A stretch of 64,000 nucleotides of DNA, from assembly GCA_020433805.1 (NCBI GenBank), contig JAGRBZ010000001.1, positions 1-64,000 of the forward strand. The letters run 5' to 3'. How positions within the stretch are numbered: the first letter of the stretch is position 1; every line of letters starts with the position of its first letter. This stretch comes from Anaerolineae bacterium (lineage in GTDB: Bacteria > Chloroflexota > Anaerolineae > 4572-78 > J111). Both the position numbers and the translations under genes were made by a program. The notes beneath the pieces were generated by a model that saw only the letters and a list, made by a program, of their open reading frames with translations, was not told the DNA's origin and ran no database searches. Shown piece by piece: positions 37,581 through 47,906 of this stretch.

Positions 37581-39140
37581 ATGAGTGATTATAACAAATC
37601 TAAATCCGAATTAATCGAGGAACTGGTTCAGCTTCGTCAAGAGTTAGCTCAATTAAAGGCAGAGCAAAACGCAATAGAGCAAGAATCTGTCCAACAAAAA
37701 GAGTTGTTGGATATCATTATAGACGCTCTTCCTCTTGGTATATTTGTTAAAGATGTTCAGAACGATTATCGATTTATTATTTGGAACACTCAGATGGAAA
37801 CGTTTTTCGAAACCGAGCGCGTTAATATTTTAGGCAATAGCGATTATGATTTGTTTGGTAAGGAAAAGGCGGATTATTTTCGCTCCACAGATGTAAACGT
37901 GATGGGGAGTCGAGAATTATTTGATATTCCTACGGAAGAAGTACCGACCAGCCAAGGAGTAATTTTGGCGCATACAACCAAAGTGCCAATTTATGATGAT
38001 GATGGTCAGCCTCAATATTTACTTGGTTTACTAGAAGACATTACTGAACGAAAAAAAACGGAAGAGGAACGTCAGCACCTTATGACTGCGGTAGAACAGA
38101 GTGCTAACACGATAGTAATTACCGATCTTAAGGGAAATATTGAATATGCCAACCCCAGTTTTGAGCGGACGACGGGTTACACCTTAGATGAGGCACAGGG
38201 GAAGCATACGCGCATCTTAAAATCGGGGTATACAAATTCAGAGGAATACACAGAGTTGTGGGAAACGATTACCTCAGGAAAGATTTGGCAGGGTGAATTC
38301 TATAATAAAAGGAAAAATGGAGAATATTACTGGGAGTCCGCTTCTATTTCACCTATTCGCAATACTCAAGGCGAAATCACCCATTTTTTGGCAGTGAAAG
38401 AAGATATTACCGAGCGCAAAAAATCTGAAGAGATGCTGATAAAGAGGGCTTCGGAATTGGCTATGGTAACCCAGGTCGCGACCGCCTCGTCTAGCCTGCT
38501 TGATGCTGAAGCGATGCTGCAAACCGTGCTTGCGCTGACAAAAGAGCGATTTGATCTGTATCATGCGCATGCATATGTGTTGAATGAGAGCGGCACTGTA
38601 CTTAAATTAATTGCTGGTGCCGGTGAAAAAGGCGCAGAATTGGTTTCACAAGGCTGGAGTATTCCTCTTAACCACTCAACTTCGTTGGTGGCTCGTGTGG
38701 CGCGATCTCAACAAAGTGTTATTGTTTGCGATGTCGATAAAGGTGAATATTTAGCTAATCCGTTACTACCCGAGATACGTTCACAATTAGCTGTTCCAAT
38801 GATTGTAGGAAAACAGCTTTTAGGGGTCTTGGACTTTCAGTCGGATAAAACCGATCACTTTTCGGACGAGGATGCTAACATCAAGACTATTCTTGCTTCA
38901 CAAGTAGCGGTGGCGTTGCAAAATGCTAAACAGTTTGAATACAGTCGACGCCAGGCCGAGCGAGAGCAGCTTGTTAATACAATTACTCAGAAAATCCAAA
39001 ATACAGTCACTGTGGACAGGGCCTTACAGGTTGCCGTTCAAGAGCTGGGACAAGCGTTTCGTGCTCGTTCTACTCTCGTTCGATTAAAACAAGGGGATAA
39101 AAAAACGTTTGCCGAGACGCCATTAAAAGCAAATGATTAG
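37581..39140 (+). CDS. PAS-PAS-GAF sensor without output domain
   Basis: 519-aa soluble protein, the shortest sensor of the array. A short N-terminal coil (residues 1-38, ELIEELVQLRQELAQLKAEQ) is followed by PAS (39-160; a PAS_4-like domain), PAS (165-280; ITDLKGNIEYANPSFERTTG, PAS_9 type with KSGYTNSEEY), GAF (287-453) and GAF-stub tail (455-507). The divergent GAF module is absent, so the tail follows the GAF directly, showing that GAF plus tail is the minimal shared unit. The ATG at 37581 has AGGTGAG upstream; a GTG at 37569 is also in frame. Confidence 0.88.
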   Translation: MSDYNKSKSELIEELVQLRQELAQLKAEQNAIEQESVQQKELLDIIIDALPLGIFVKDVQNDYRFIIWNTQMETFFETERVNILGNSDYDLFGKEKADYFRSTDVNVMGSRELFDIPTEEVPTSQGVILAHTTKVPIYDDDGQPQYLLGLLEDITERKKTEEERQHLMTAVEQSANTIVITDLKGNIEYANPSFERTTGYTLDEAQGKHTRILKSGYTNSEEYTELWETITSGKIWQGEFYNKRKNGEYYWESASISPIRNTQGEITHFLAVKEDITERKKSEEMLIKRASELAMVTQVATASSSLLDAEAMLQTVLALTKERFDLYHAHAYVLNESGTVLKLIAGAGEKGAELVSQGWSIPLNHSTSLVARVARSQQSVIVCDVDKGEYLANPLLPEIRSQLAVPMIVGKQLLGVLDFQSDKTDHFSDEDANIKTILASQVAVALQNAKQFEYSRRQAEREQLVNTITQKIQNTVTVDRALQVAVQELGQAFRARSTLVRLKQGDKKTFAETPLKAND

Positions 39141-39216
39141 CGATGATGAGTCGATAATGATATACGCAACAGTTAATCACGTTCAGTTCGATGCGAAAAG
39201 GTTGGGGAGCTAGATT

Positions 39217-42200
39217 ATGGCCAGAGATAAGGAAGATAAGTCCCTTAATATTATTGATCACCAAAACGGTCACACGAAAGTAAACGGGTTTGAGCGTTTT
39301 TTTGACCTATCTCTGGATATGCTCTGTATTATTGATAGAGACGGTTATTTTAAGCACGTTAACTCTGCTTTCGAACATACGTTAGGTTGGTCTGCTCAGG
39401 ATCTGCTTGCGAAACCGTTTGTTGAATTTCTTCATGCAGACGATGTTGCAGAAGCTGAAAACGCAGTAAAAAAGTTCGATCAAAATGCTGAAATATTTCA
39501 ATTTGAATGCCGATTTGTTTGCCAAAATGGCTTGTACAAATGGTTAGTTTGGAAGGTTCAACCGACTCAAGATGAAACCGGCTACGCAGTTGTCCGCGAT
39601 GTGACTATATTTAGACAAACGGAAGCCGCGTTGGAAGGGAGCGAAGCACGTTTCCATCGTTTTGTCTCTTCTTTAGGTGATCATATTTATGTAACAGAGT
39701 TTACGACTAAAGGAGAGCAAATCAATCAGTATATCTCGCCCAATGTAGAAAGTTTGACTGGGCACTGTGTTGAGAAATTAACAAATGATTGGGAATTCTG
39801 GGGTCAGACCATAATCCACCCGGATGACAAGGGCAAAGCTGCACGTCAAGCGAAAAGATTTTCTGAGGGTTTAGATAGCGAGATTGAGTATCGAATAGTT
39901 CATGCTGATGGCCGAGTCATTTGGGTGCGTGATAGCGGACGGGTAGAGGTTGATGCTCAAAATCGCAGCCTAATTGTTTACGGCGTGGTTAGCGATATTA
40001 CCTCACGCAAGGTTGCTGAAGAGCAGCTCAAACAGCGAGAAGAACGTACCAGCCTGCTCAACAAAATTACCGCGCAAGTGTCAAAGGATCCACGTGAGCA
40101 GCTATCAGAAGCATTAGGCCTCACGCTTCAGTTACTTGATCTAGATATTGGTATTATTAGCCAGGTAGAAGGAACGCTTTACACAATCAAATATTTTTAC
40201 GCACCGAACGTTGACCTCGAAAAAGGACAAACGTTTGAGTTAGGCGATACGTATTGCAATATAACGCTACAAGCCAACGGTATTATCGCAATAGATCATA
40301 TGCAAGTATCCCGGTATCGCCAGCATCCTTGCTATGGCATCTTTAAACTAGAAGCCTATATTGGTATACCCATAGTTGTACATAACAATGTCTATGGTAC
40401 GCTTAACTTCTCCAGTTCTACCCCAAAAACATTCACCTCTGCCGATCGGGATTTTCTAAAACTTCTGGCAAGTTGGGTTGGAGCAGTTATTGAGCGTATT
40501 CAAGCCGAAGAAACATTGCAAGACAGTGAAGCACGTCTTTCTGAGGCGCAGCGTATGGCTAAGTTAGGGACTTGGGATTGGGATATTCGGAAAAATCAAG
40601 TCGTCTGGTCTGACCAACTGTATGAAATATTGGGGGTAGCTCGATCAACCAATGTCTCTAATGAACTGTATCAAGATCTGATCCATCCCGACGATAAAGA
40701 ACAAGTTCGTCGCGCGCTCGATAACTCTTTGAAATCAGAGAGAACAGCTTATGAATTTGAACATCGGCTTGTGCGTAGGAATGGTGAAGTGCGCTACATC
40801 GCCGGTATTAGCCGTATCCAAAGGGATAAAGACAATCAACCTATCCGCATGATTGGTGTTGCTCAAGACGTAACCGAGCGAAAGTTGGCGGAAGAAACAA
40901 TTAAAAAGCAGAATGTTGAATTAACACTACGTGAAGATAAATTGCGCCAGAATGTTGAAAAATTACAGGCTACCCAGAATGAAATGTCCAGGGTCTATGC
41001 GGAGTTAAAACAGCAGTCTGACCAAATGGGACTAGTACAACAGGTTGCCCGCATTGGAGCCTGGGAAATTAGTGTTGATAGTCACGCTGTGCAGTGGAAT
41101 GACATGATGTTCGACATTTTTAGAATGCCGAAGCGTGAACAACCTCCTGAGTTATATGAATTAACAGAATTTATTCACCCTGATGATCGAGAGCTTTATA
41201 AAACCAATTTGCAACTGCTTTTGCGTCAAGGTGTCCGATTAGACCAGGAGATGAAACTTCTTAAAGATGAGGAAGTAGTCCACGTTTATGTTGCAGGGTT
41301 GGCTCAGTTTGACTCTCGACAAAAAGTAACCAAGGTATTTGGTTTATTTCAGGATATAACAAAGCGAAAGCAAGTTGAAGAAACGCTGCGGGAAAGTGAG
41401 GCAAGCCTTTCAGAAGCCCAACAGATTGCTAAACTAGGAACGTGGACTTGGGACATCATCCCCGATAAAATATTGTGGAGTGATCAATTCTGTAAAATTT
41501 TTGGAGTCGATCCTGATATTTTGCCCGATTTCGATACATTCCAACGTTTAATACATCCTGATGATCGAAATTATGTAGTACAGACTATTCAGGATGCACT
41601 ACAATCGGGTGCTCCCTCTTATACCGTTGAACATCGAATTATCTGCGAAGATGGACAGGAGAAATTTATTGCCGGTATTGGTCATGTGGACTTCTCAAAA
41701 GAGGGTCAGCCAGTTAAATTAATTGGGGTAGCTCAGGATATTACGGATCAGAAGCGCTCGGAAGCTGTTTTAGCCAAACAGGCCCGCGAACTCGAGACTG
41801 TATCTAAAATTGCCACAACGGTTTCAACAATCTCTGAACCCAACCTTATGCTTCAGACTGTAGTGGATTTGACGAAGGATAATTTTAATCTTGACCACGT
41901 TCAGATTTATCTGTTCGATGAAACCGGCGAGCAATTAACATTATCTGCTGCTTCAGGTAATGCCAGTAACGCAAATATTTCTAAAAATGAAGCAATTTTA
42001 CTTGATGACCATTGTTCTCTTATAGCACAGGTAGCCCGTGAACGACGGGGAATTACAGTTAATTCTATCGATGGTGACAGTATTATCAATAGTTCTCAAA
42101 CAAAGGTGCCTTCCAGTGGTTCGGAGCTAGCTGTGCCAATTATGACAGGCGAGCAGGTGCTTGGGGTATTGGTCATGCGATCTGCCAAATTAGACGAATT

Positions 42201-45200
42201 CGCTGATGAGCACGTACGTGTCGAAATGACGTTGGCTTCTCAGGTTGCGGTTGCTTTGCAAAATGCTCGCTCTTTTGAAAAATCAGAAATTGCGCTGCAA
42301 GAACTGAATGCTTTAACCCGCCGTCTAACGAGAGAAGGATGGGATGATTTTCTCGATTATCAGCAAAACTCTGAAGTGGGTTACTTCTACGATCTTAAAC
42401 AGCTTTCTCCCCTTAAGAAAACCGGAATTTCAACAAACGGGGAAATAGCTTTCGATTATCCGCTCGTTACGCAGGGCGAGATAATTGGACAACTCGAACT
42501 AACCGATCCTCAACTGCCTGATGAAGATGCGTTAGAAATTGTCGAGGCAGTTGCCGCCCGTTTAAGCACCCATCTGGAAAACCTGCGCCTTTCGGAGCAA
42601 ACGCAGCGTGCCTTAATGGAACAGCAACAGGCCAGATTGCTTCTTAACAAACGGGTCAAAGAACTTAACTGCCTTAGCGATATTGGTCGTAAAATTTCTG
42701 AAGCGCCTTCCATAATCGAACTCCTTATGTGGATTGCTGATAGAATTCCGTCGACAATGCAATATCCGGAGCTGTGTCAGGTAGCCATACAATATCAAGG
42801 TGAATTTTATGGTTCATCAGAGGCTGTGCAGATACCTTCGCAAATTGTAAGCACCTTGAGTGTCGAGGGGAAGATTGTCGGCAAAATATATATTGCTTAT
42901 AAAGAAAAACGCGCTTTCTTAGATGAAGAGAGCACCCTTTTGGGAGGAATAGCTACACGGGTAAGTAGTTATTTGGAAACCCGCTATCTATTTGATCAAA
43001 CTCAGTCAGCCTTAGCCAGTACTGAAGCGCTTTACATGGTTGGACAAGTGATTAGTCGTTTAGATAGTGCTGAAACTATTATGCAAGATACAGCCGCCGT
43101 TTTGGTTGATCAACTGGGCTATGAAAGTTCGTGGTTGGCTATCATCAACGAAAAGGAGAAGACCCTCGATGTGATTGCCGGAGCCGGCCAAAGAATAACA
43201 GAACGCCTTATTAGACAGCGGTATTCGCTCGAAAAACAAACAGCGTCAAACACATTGGTGTCTAATGTGTTGGATGGGAAATCGGCAATTATCAACGATG
43301 TGATGAATGATGATCGTGCTGCACCCTTAGATGACCTGGTTAGGGCTAATCTGGGCCGAATGCTCCAAGTACCTATTCTAATCAGCGGTAGAGTTGTAGG
43401 TGTCATTTCAGCCAGTCGTCCAATGACTAAGCCGGTGCTAACTGAGCAAGATTTGAACTTGGTAGGCGCTATTGCTGACCAAGTTTCAATTGGCCTTCGG
43501 AATATTAAAGATATCGAACGGACGCAATCTGCACTCGAAGAGGCTCGGGTTTTCCGGCAGCTTGTTGAAGCATCCGGTCAGGGTATTGGTATGGCTACCC
43601 TGGCAGGCGATATTACATATGTCAATTCTACAATGGCCCATATTCTCGATGAATCTGATCGGCAAGCAGTCCGTGGCGAAAATTTCATGGGGTACTATCC
43701 GCAAAATTATCAGCAATTCATGGCAGATACAGTAATCCCTTCTGTTATGGAACAGGGTCAATGGACTGGTGAAACAGTTATTCAATCGACCCACGGTAAA
43801 AAAACTCCTGTTATTGAAAACTTGTTCCTGATACGTGACGAAGTCGGTGAGCCGCTTTACATTGCGGATGTTATTACTGATATTACGGAACGTAAACGGA
43901 CAGAAGAAGCTTTACAACGAACAGCTCAGGAGAATAGCCAGCTTGTGACAGCTATCAACAGTGCGGCTATTGGTGTTACCATTAGTGATGCGACCCAGCC
44001 AGATAACCCTTTAATATTCATCAACCCAGCCTTTACCAGTATTACTGGATATGCAGCTGAGGATGTTCTGGGTAAAAATTGCCGTTTTCTGCAGGGGGCT
44101 GATACCGATCCTGAAGCTTTGACTAAGATCCGTCAGGCTATTGATGAAGAGCGTTCGATAACTGTAGAACTATTAAACTATCGCAAAGATGGAACGGCGT
44201 TTTGGAATGAGTTAAGTATTAACCCCATTTTTGATGAGTACGGAAACCTTGTTAACTTCGTTGGCATACAGTTCGATGTCACTTTACGTAAACAGGGTGA
44301 AATTGAACGAGAACAACTTCTCGTAGAAACCCAAAAACTTTACAAAGAACGTAGTCAGGCAGAGCAAACCCTTCGTGAAAATGAGGAGCGTCTATCTGAA
44401 GCTTTAGAATTGTCTAAATTGGGATACTGGGAGTTTGATGTTGCATCTCAGGTGTTTACGTTTAACGATCCATTTTACAGCATTTTTAGAACGACCGCTG
44501 AACAAGAAGGTGGGTATACAATGTCGGTTGAACAGTATGCCCAAAAGTTTGTTCACCCTGATGATATGCACTTGGTTGGTGAAGGAGTTCAAAAAACTCT
44601 AGAGACCAATGATCCTAATTATTCAGCTCAGCTAGAACATAGGATGATGCGCGCTGATGGAGAATTAGGTTACATTAGCGTGCAGTTTAGTATTGAAAAA
44701 GATAGACAGGGTAATACCACAAAGTTATTGGGGATTAACCAAGACATAACCGAACGTAAATTAGCCGAAATTGAACGCGAACGGCTTCTAAATGAACAAA
44801 AAGAGACAGAACAAATTCTTCGTGAAAATGAGGAGCGACTGTCTGAAGCACTCGAAACGGCCAAATTGGGATACTGGGAATTTGATGTCGCTTCTCAGAT
44901 GTTTACGTTTAACGATCCATTTTACAGCATTTTTAGAACGACCGCTAAACAAGAAGATGGGTACACAATGTCGGTTGAACAATATGCTCAAAGGTTTGTT
45001 CACCCTGATGATGTGAATATGGTGGGAGAAGAAACGCAAAAATCAATAGAGACAACGGATCCTAACTATTCAGCTCGACTTGAACATCGGATAATTCGCG
45101 CCGATGGGCAATTAGGTTACATAAGCGTACAGCTTAAGATTGAAAAAGATAGCCAGGGTAAGACTACAAAGACATTAGGTATTAATCAAGATATAACCGA

Positions 45201-45831
45201 AAACAAAGTCGCTGAGATTGAACGAGAACAACTTTTAGAAGAAGTTGAAGAAGCTTATCGTCAATATGTGCGAGGCGAATGGGAGAAATTTTTAGGAGAT
45301 TACGGTCAAGATAGATTGCAAATTGAACTTAATCAAGTCAATCTCGAGTCCACACAGGCTTCCAAAGAAGCGCTCCTCAAAACGCGAGATTGGGTAGCTC
45401 AGTCAGGAAAACCTAAAGTTCTTTTAGGGGCAGGTGAGAATGGGCACAGCACGGAACCGGCTATTGTTGCTCCCATTTCGCTGCGTGGCGAAACTATAGG
45501 GACCTTGAGCTTACAGGATATTGACCCCAATCGTCACTGGACTTCTGAGGAGATTGCGTTAGTGGAGACGGTTTCCGAGCAATTAGCACTTACTATTGAG
45601 AACTTACGGCTTTTTGATGATACACAGAGACAAGCGACACGTGAACAGTTGACCCGAAAAATTGCCGATAAAATGCGTGCTTCTCCTGATATTGAGACAA
45701 TTATTGAGACGGGTTTAACAGAGTTAGCTGATGTCTTGAAGGTTCCCAGAACGTATGTGAAGCTCGTTTCAGATATGTCTTCTACAAAAGAAGCCGATGA
45801 TAATGAAGTAGATAACGCCAGTTCTAAATAG
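39217..45831 (+). CDS. giant 2204-aa LOV/PAS/GAF sensor without output domain
   Basis: The largest protein of the window. Approximate order: PAS (25-140), PAS (147-265), GAF (285-430, with LGDTYCN), PAS (445-565), PAS (605-725), PAS (735-850), GAF (853-1025), divergent GAF (1028-1131), GAF (1141-1265), GAF (1268-1435), PAS (1443-1565), LOV (1574-1695; GKNCRFLQGADTD, Cys1622, NYRKDGTAFWNE, GIQFDVT), PAS (1727-1848), near-duplicate PAS (1875-2002), divergent GAF (2012-2135) and GAF-stub tail (2136-2190). No catalytic domain or membrane helix is seen. The LOV signature predicts blue-light sensing. The last two PAS units come from a 447-bp tandem duplication. The start follows GGGGAG. Confidence 0.9.
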   Translation: MARDKEDKSLNIIDHQNGHTKVNGFERFFDLSLDMLCIIDRDGYFKHVNSAFEHTLGWSAQDLLAKPFVEFLHADDVAEAENAVKKFDQNAEIFQFECRFVCQNGLYKWLVWKVQPTQDETGYAVVRDVTIFRQTEAALEGSEARFHRFVSSLGDHIYVTEFTTKGEQINQYISPNVESLTGHCVEKLTNDWEFWGQTIIHPDDKGKAARQAKRFSEGLDSEIEYRIVHADGRVIWVRDSGRVEVDAQNRSLIVYGVVSDITSRKVAEEQLKQREERTSLLNKITAQVSKDPREQLSEALGLTLQLLDLDIGIISQVEGTLYTIKYFYAPNVDLEKGQTFELGDTYCNITLQANGIIAIDHMQVSRYRQHPCYGIFKLEAYIGIPIVVHNNVYGTLNFSSSTPKTFTSADRDFLKLLASWVGAVIERIQAEETLQDSEARLSEAQRMAKLGTWDWDIRKNQVVWSDQLYEILGVARSTNVSNELYQDLIHPDDKEQVRRALDNSLKSERTAYEFEHRLVRRNGEVRYIAGISRIQRDKDNQPIRMIGVAQDVTERKLAEETIKKQNVELTLREDKLRQNVEKLQATQNEMSRVYAELKQQSDQMGLVQQVARIGAWEISVDSHAVQWNDMMFDIFRMPKREQPPELYELTEFIHPDDRELYKTNLQLLLRQGVRLDQEMKLLKDEEVVHVYVAGLAQFDSRQKVTKVFGLFQDITKRKQVEETLRESEASLSEAQQIAKLGTWTWDIIPDKILWSDQFCKIFGVDPDILPDFDTFQRLIHPDDRNYVVQTIQDALQSGAPSYTVEHRIICEDGQEKFIAGIGHVDFSKEGQPVKLIGVAQDITDQKRSEAVLAKQARELETVSKIATTVSTISEPNLMLQTVVDLTKDNFNLDHVQIYLFDETGEQLTLSAASGNASNANISKNEAILLDDHCSLIAQVARERRGITVNSIDGDSIINSSQTKVPSSGSELAVPIMTGEQVLGVLVMRSAKLDEFADEHVRVEMTLASQVAVALQNARSFEKSEIALQELNALTRRLTREGWDDFLDYQQNSEVGYFYDLKQLSPLKKTGISTNGEIAFDYPLVTQGEIIGQLELTDPQLPDEDALEIVEAVAARLSTHLENLRLSEQTQRALMEQQQARLLLNKRVKELNCLSDIGRKISEAPSIIELLMWIADRIPSTMQYPELCQVAIQYQGEFYGSSEAVQIPSQIVSTLSVEGKIVGKIYIAYKEKRAFLDEESTLLGGIATRVSSYLETRYLFDQTQSALASTEALYMVGQVISRLDSAETIMQDTAAVLVDQLGYESSWLAIINEKEKTLDVIAGAGQRITERLIRQRYSLEKQTASNTLVSNVLDGKSAIINDVMNDDRAAPLDDLVRANLGRMLQVPILISGRVVGVISASRPMTKPVLTEQDLNLVGAIADQVSIGLRNIKDIERTQSALEEARVFRQLVEASGQGIGMATLAGDITYVNSTMAHILDESDRQAVRGENFMGYYPQNYQQFMADTVIPSVMEQGQWTGETVIQSTHGKKTPVIENLFLIRDEVGEPLYIADVITDITERKRTEEALQRTAQENSQLVTAINSAAIGVTISDATQPDNPLIFINPAFTSITGYAAEDVLGKNCRFLQGADTDPEALTKIRQAIDEERSITVELLNYRKDGTAFWNELSINPIFDEYGNLVNFVGIQFDVTLRKQGEIEREQLLVETQKLYKERSQAEQTLRENEERLSEALELSKLGYWEFDVASQVFTFNDPFYSIFRTTAEQEGGYTMSVEQYAQKFVHPDDMHLVGEGVQKTLETNDPNYSAQLEHRMMRADGELGYISVQFSIEKDRQGNTTKLLGINQDITERKLAEIERERLLNEQKETEQILRENEERLSEALETAKLGYWEFDVASQMFTFNDPFYSIFRTTAKQEDGYTMSVEQYAQRFVHPDDVNMVGEETQKSIETTDPNYSARLEHRIIRADGQLGYISVQLKIEKDSQGKTTKTLGINQDITENKVAEIEREQLLEEVEEAYRQYVRGEWEKFLGDYGQDRLQIELNQVNLESTQASKEALLKTRDWVAQSGKPKVLLGAGENGHSTEPAIVAPISLRGETIGTLSLQDIDPNRHWTSEEIALVETVSEQLALTIENLRLFDDTQRQATREQLTRKIADKMRASPDIETIIETGLTELADVLKVPRTYVKLVSDMSSTKEADDNEVDNASSK
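44371..45264 (+). repeat. 447-bp tandem duplication inside the giant sensor gene
   Basis: CTTCGTGAAAATGAGGAGCG occurs at 44371 and again at 44818, an offset of 447 bases (149 codons). Both units encode a PAS domain with almost the same sequence (YWEFDVASQ, FNDPFYSIFRTTA, YTMSVEQYAQ). The stretch around 44457 and 44904 is identical over more than 40 bases. The offset keeps the frame. The duplication is recent compared with the other PAS repeats of this protein. Confidence 0.85.
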
Positions 45832-45848
45832 AATTGTGAGAATTATTT

Positions 45849-47879
45849 ATGTCTGAAGAAAAAGTTGAGGCTCAATCCGGCTCACCTTATCGAGCCGACC
45901 CCCAAATAGCTGGTGAACAGATGACGGTAGAACTGCCTGAATTTGAAAGCGCAAATAAAACAATGCCTAATGGACTAACAGTTAGACAAAAGCTATTAGT
46001 AGCCATAGGTATTATTGGCCTTACTCTGCTCGTTGTTGCTATAACAGGCCGCTCATTGGTGATATCTTTAGCCGGTGAGTTTGAGGTTTTGGCTGCAGAG
46101 ACACTTGAGGAAGAGAGAGTTATTAGTCAACTTATAAAAAGCAGCCTTGCTCTGTTAAACGAAACACGTGAGTATTCGATTGAACGAAATGAAGCGACAT
46201 TGGAGCAGATTGCAAACGCCAATGGAGATCTTACAACTGCATTGCAAAGTTATGGTGCTTTAGATAATTTGCAGCGTGAATTCGAAGATCAGCCACTATC
46301 AGAAAGTCTTTTTGAGGAGATCGGAGAAGATGTAAGTCAGTTACAAAGCAAATCTGAAGAGATTGTTTTGTTGCTTGATTCGGGCAATACTGATGACGAA
46401 GAATTAGAAGAAGCTTTTGAAGCGCTGGAAGATGCTGAAATAAATTTGGGACTTCGTTTGGAACAAGCTGAAGAGACATTGCAAAAAGATATGTTCACGA
46501 GGATAAATGAGATCGGAAGCCAAATAGATATGGCAGAATTGTTGATCATATTCCTGCCCTTATTGGCCTTTTGTGTATTCCTGGGGATTTTCTATTTCCT
46601 TAATCGCTCAATTGTACATCGATTGACAGCACTTGAAGCTGTTACGCAGCGTATTTCAGCGGGAGAATTAAACATATCAGCAAATGTTGATAGTCGGGAT
46701 GAAATTGGTAAATTGGCTTACGCTTTCAATATTATGACAGATAGGTTGCGAGGGCTAGTCGGAAATTTGGAAGAAAAAGTTGCAGAGCGCACATATCAGC
46801 TTGAAACCGTTGTTGAAGTTTCCCAAAAGCTAAGTAGTATTTTAGATTTATCGGATCTGATGCATGAAGTTGTTTATCTTACTAAAGAAACCTTTAATTA
46901 TTACCACGTTCATATTTATCTACTCGATGAATTAGGTGAGAGTCTGGTTATGGTTGAGGGCTATGGGGAGGCCGGTGCCGAGATGAAGAAACGAGGGCAC
47001 AGCATTTTACTGGCTGCCCCAAGAAGCCTGGTAGCCCGAGCGGCTCGTGAAGGAAATATTATTAGTATTGACAATGTGCGTAAGAATCCTCATTGGTTGC
47101 CTAATCCGCTCTTGCCGGAAACACGCTCGGAGGCTGCTGTTCCTATTTATTTAGGTAGTGAAATTGTTGGAGTACTTGATGTGCAAAGTGACCATATTGC
47201 TGGTATCACTCCAGCAAGCCAAAGAATTTTAAGAGCGCTTGCCAGTCAAATCGCTACTGCCGTAGGAAACTCTCGTCTTTTTTCAAGGACTCAGGCAGCA
47301 TTAGTTAAAACAGAACGTTTGCAGAGTCTCTATACGGGCGATGCTTGGCAAAGATTAACGAAAAGCATAAACTCAAATTTTGAAATTAATCGATCTGGTT
47401 CGCTGCCACCATTGTCGGAAAAGTTTACGCCGGAAGCAGAAGCGGCTCTTCAGCAAAGACAAACGATAAACTTGAAATTAAATAATTTAGATGAGCAGAA
47501 GAATGAGCAAGATGTGGGAGAGGCGTTTAATGAAAAGGCGCACAGCATAGCCACGCCACTTATGCTTCGAAACCAAATCATAGGGGTTCTTGGACTTCAA
47601 GATAATAATCCCAATAGACGATGGACAAGTGAAGAAATAGCACTTATTGAAGCAGTTTCGGAACAAATGAGTTTAGCTCTTGAGAATGCTCGATTGTTTG
47701 AAGAAACAAGCCGCAGAGCGAGTCGAGAGCGGCTTGTCGCGGATGTGACCCAACAAGTTTGGTCAGCAGATGAGATAGAAGCGGTAATGCGGGCAGCCGT
47801 GACCGAGTTAGGCGAAAAGTTGCAAGCATCAGAAGTGATAATTCGTCTGGGGACAGAAGCGGATTCGGTATCCTTCTAA
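45849..47879 (+). CDS. membrane helical-bundle-HAMP-GAF sensor without output domain (second)
   Basis: 676-aa membrane sensor. A 49-residue cytoplasmic leader precedes TM1 (50-72), an acidic, leucine-rich helical ectodomain (73-225), TM2 (230-252), HAMP (253-308; DEIGKLAYAFNIMTDRL), GAF (315-478; NPLLPETRSEAAVPIYL), divergent GAF (488-618) and GAF-stub tail (619-672). The ectodomain is about half the size of that in the 25504 sensor, fitting a single four-helix bundle. It sits 17 bp after the giant sensor and 27 bp before the small membrane peptide that precedes the kinase. Confidence 0.88.
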   Translation: MSEEKVEAQSGSPYRADPQIAGEQMTVELPEFESANKTMPNGLTVRQKLLVAIGIIGLTLLVVAITGRSLVISLAGEFEVLAAETLEEERVISQLIKSSLALLNETREYSIERNEATLEQIANANGDLTTALQSYGALDNLQREFEDQPLSESLFEEIGEDVSQLQSKSEEIVLLLDSGNTDDEELEEAFEALEDAEINLGLRLEQAEETLQKDMFTRINEIGSQIDMAELLIIFLPLLAFCVFLGIFYFLNRSIVHRLTALEAVTQRISAGELNISANVDSRDEIGKLAYAFNIMTDRLRGLVGNLEEKVAERTYQLETVVEVSQKLSSILDLSDLMHEVVYLTKETFNYYHVHIYLLDELGESLVMVEGYGEAGAEMKKRGHSILLAAPRSLVARAAREGNIISIDNVRKNPHWLPNPLLPETRSEAAVPIYLGSEIVGVLDVQSDHIAGITPASQRILRALASQIATAVGNSRLFSRTQAALVKTERLQSLYTGDAWQRLTKSINSNFEINRSGSLPPLSEKFTPEAEAALQQRQTINLKLNNLDEQKNEQDVGEAFNEKAHSIATPLMLRNQIIGVLGLQDNNPNRRWTSEEIALIEAVSEQMSLALENARLFEETSRRASRERLVADVTQQVWSADEIEAVMRAAVTELGEKLQASEVIIRLGTEADSVSF

Positions 47880-47906
47880 AATGAGCTCATTAAGGAAACA
47901 ATAGTA

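Noticed and set aside
40050-40510. Phytochrome-like chromophore GAF in the giant sensor (LGDTYCN)
   Set aside because: No PHY domain follows and the cysteine context does not match a bilin-binding site I can defend.
16200-47879. Sensor genes as frameshifted or split remains of full histidine kinases
   Set aside because: Ten genes end at the same domain point, each followed closely by a good start of the next gene, and no kinase fragments are found in other frames.
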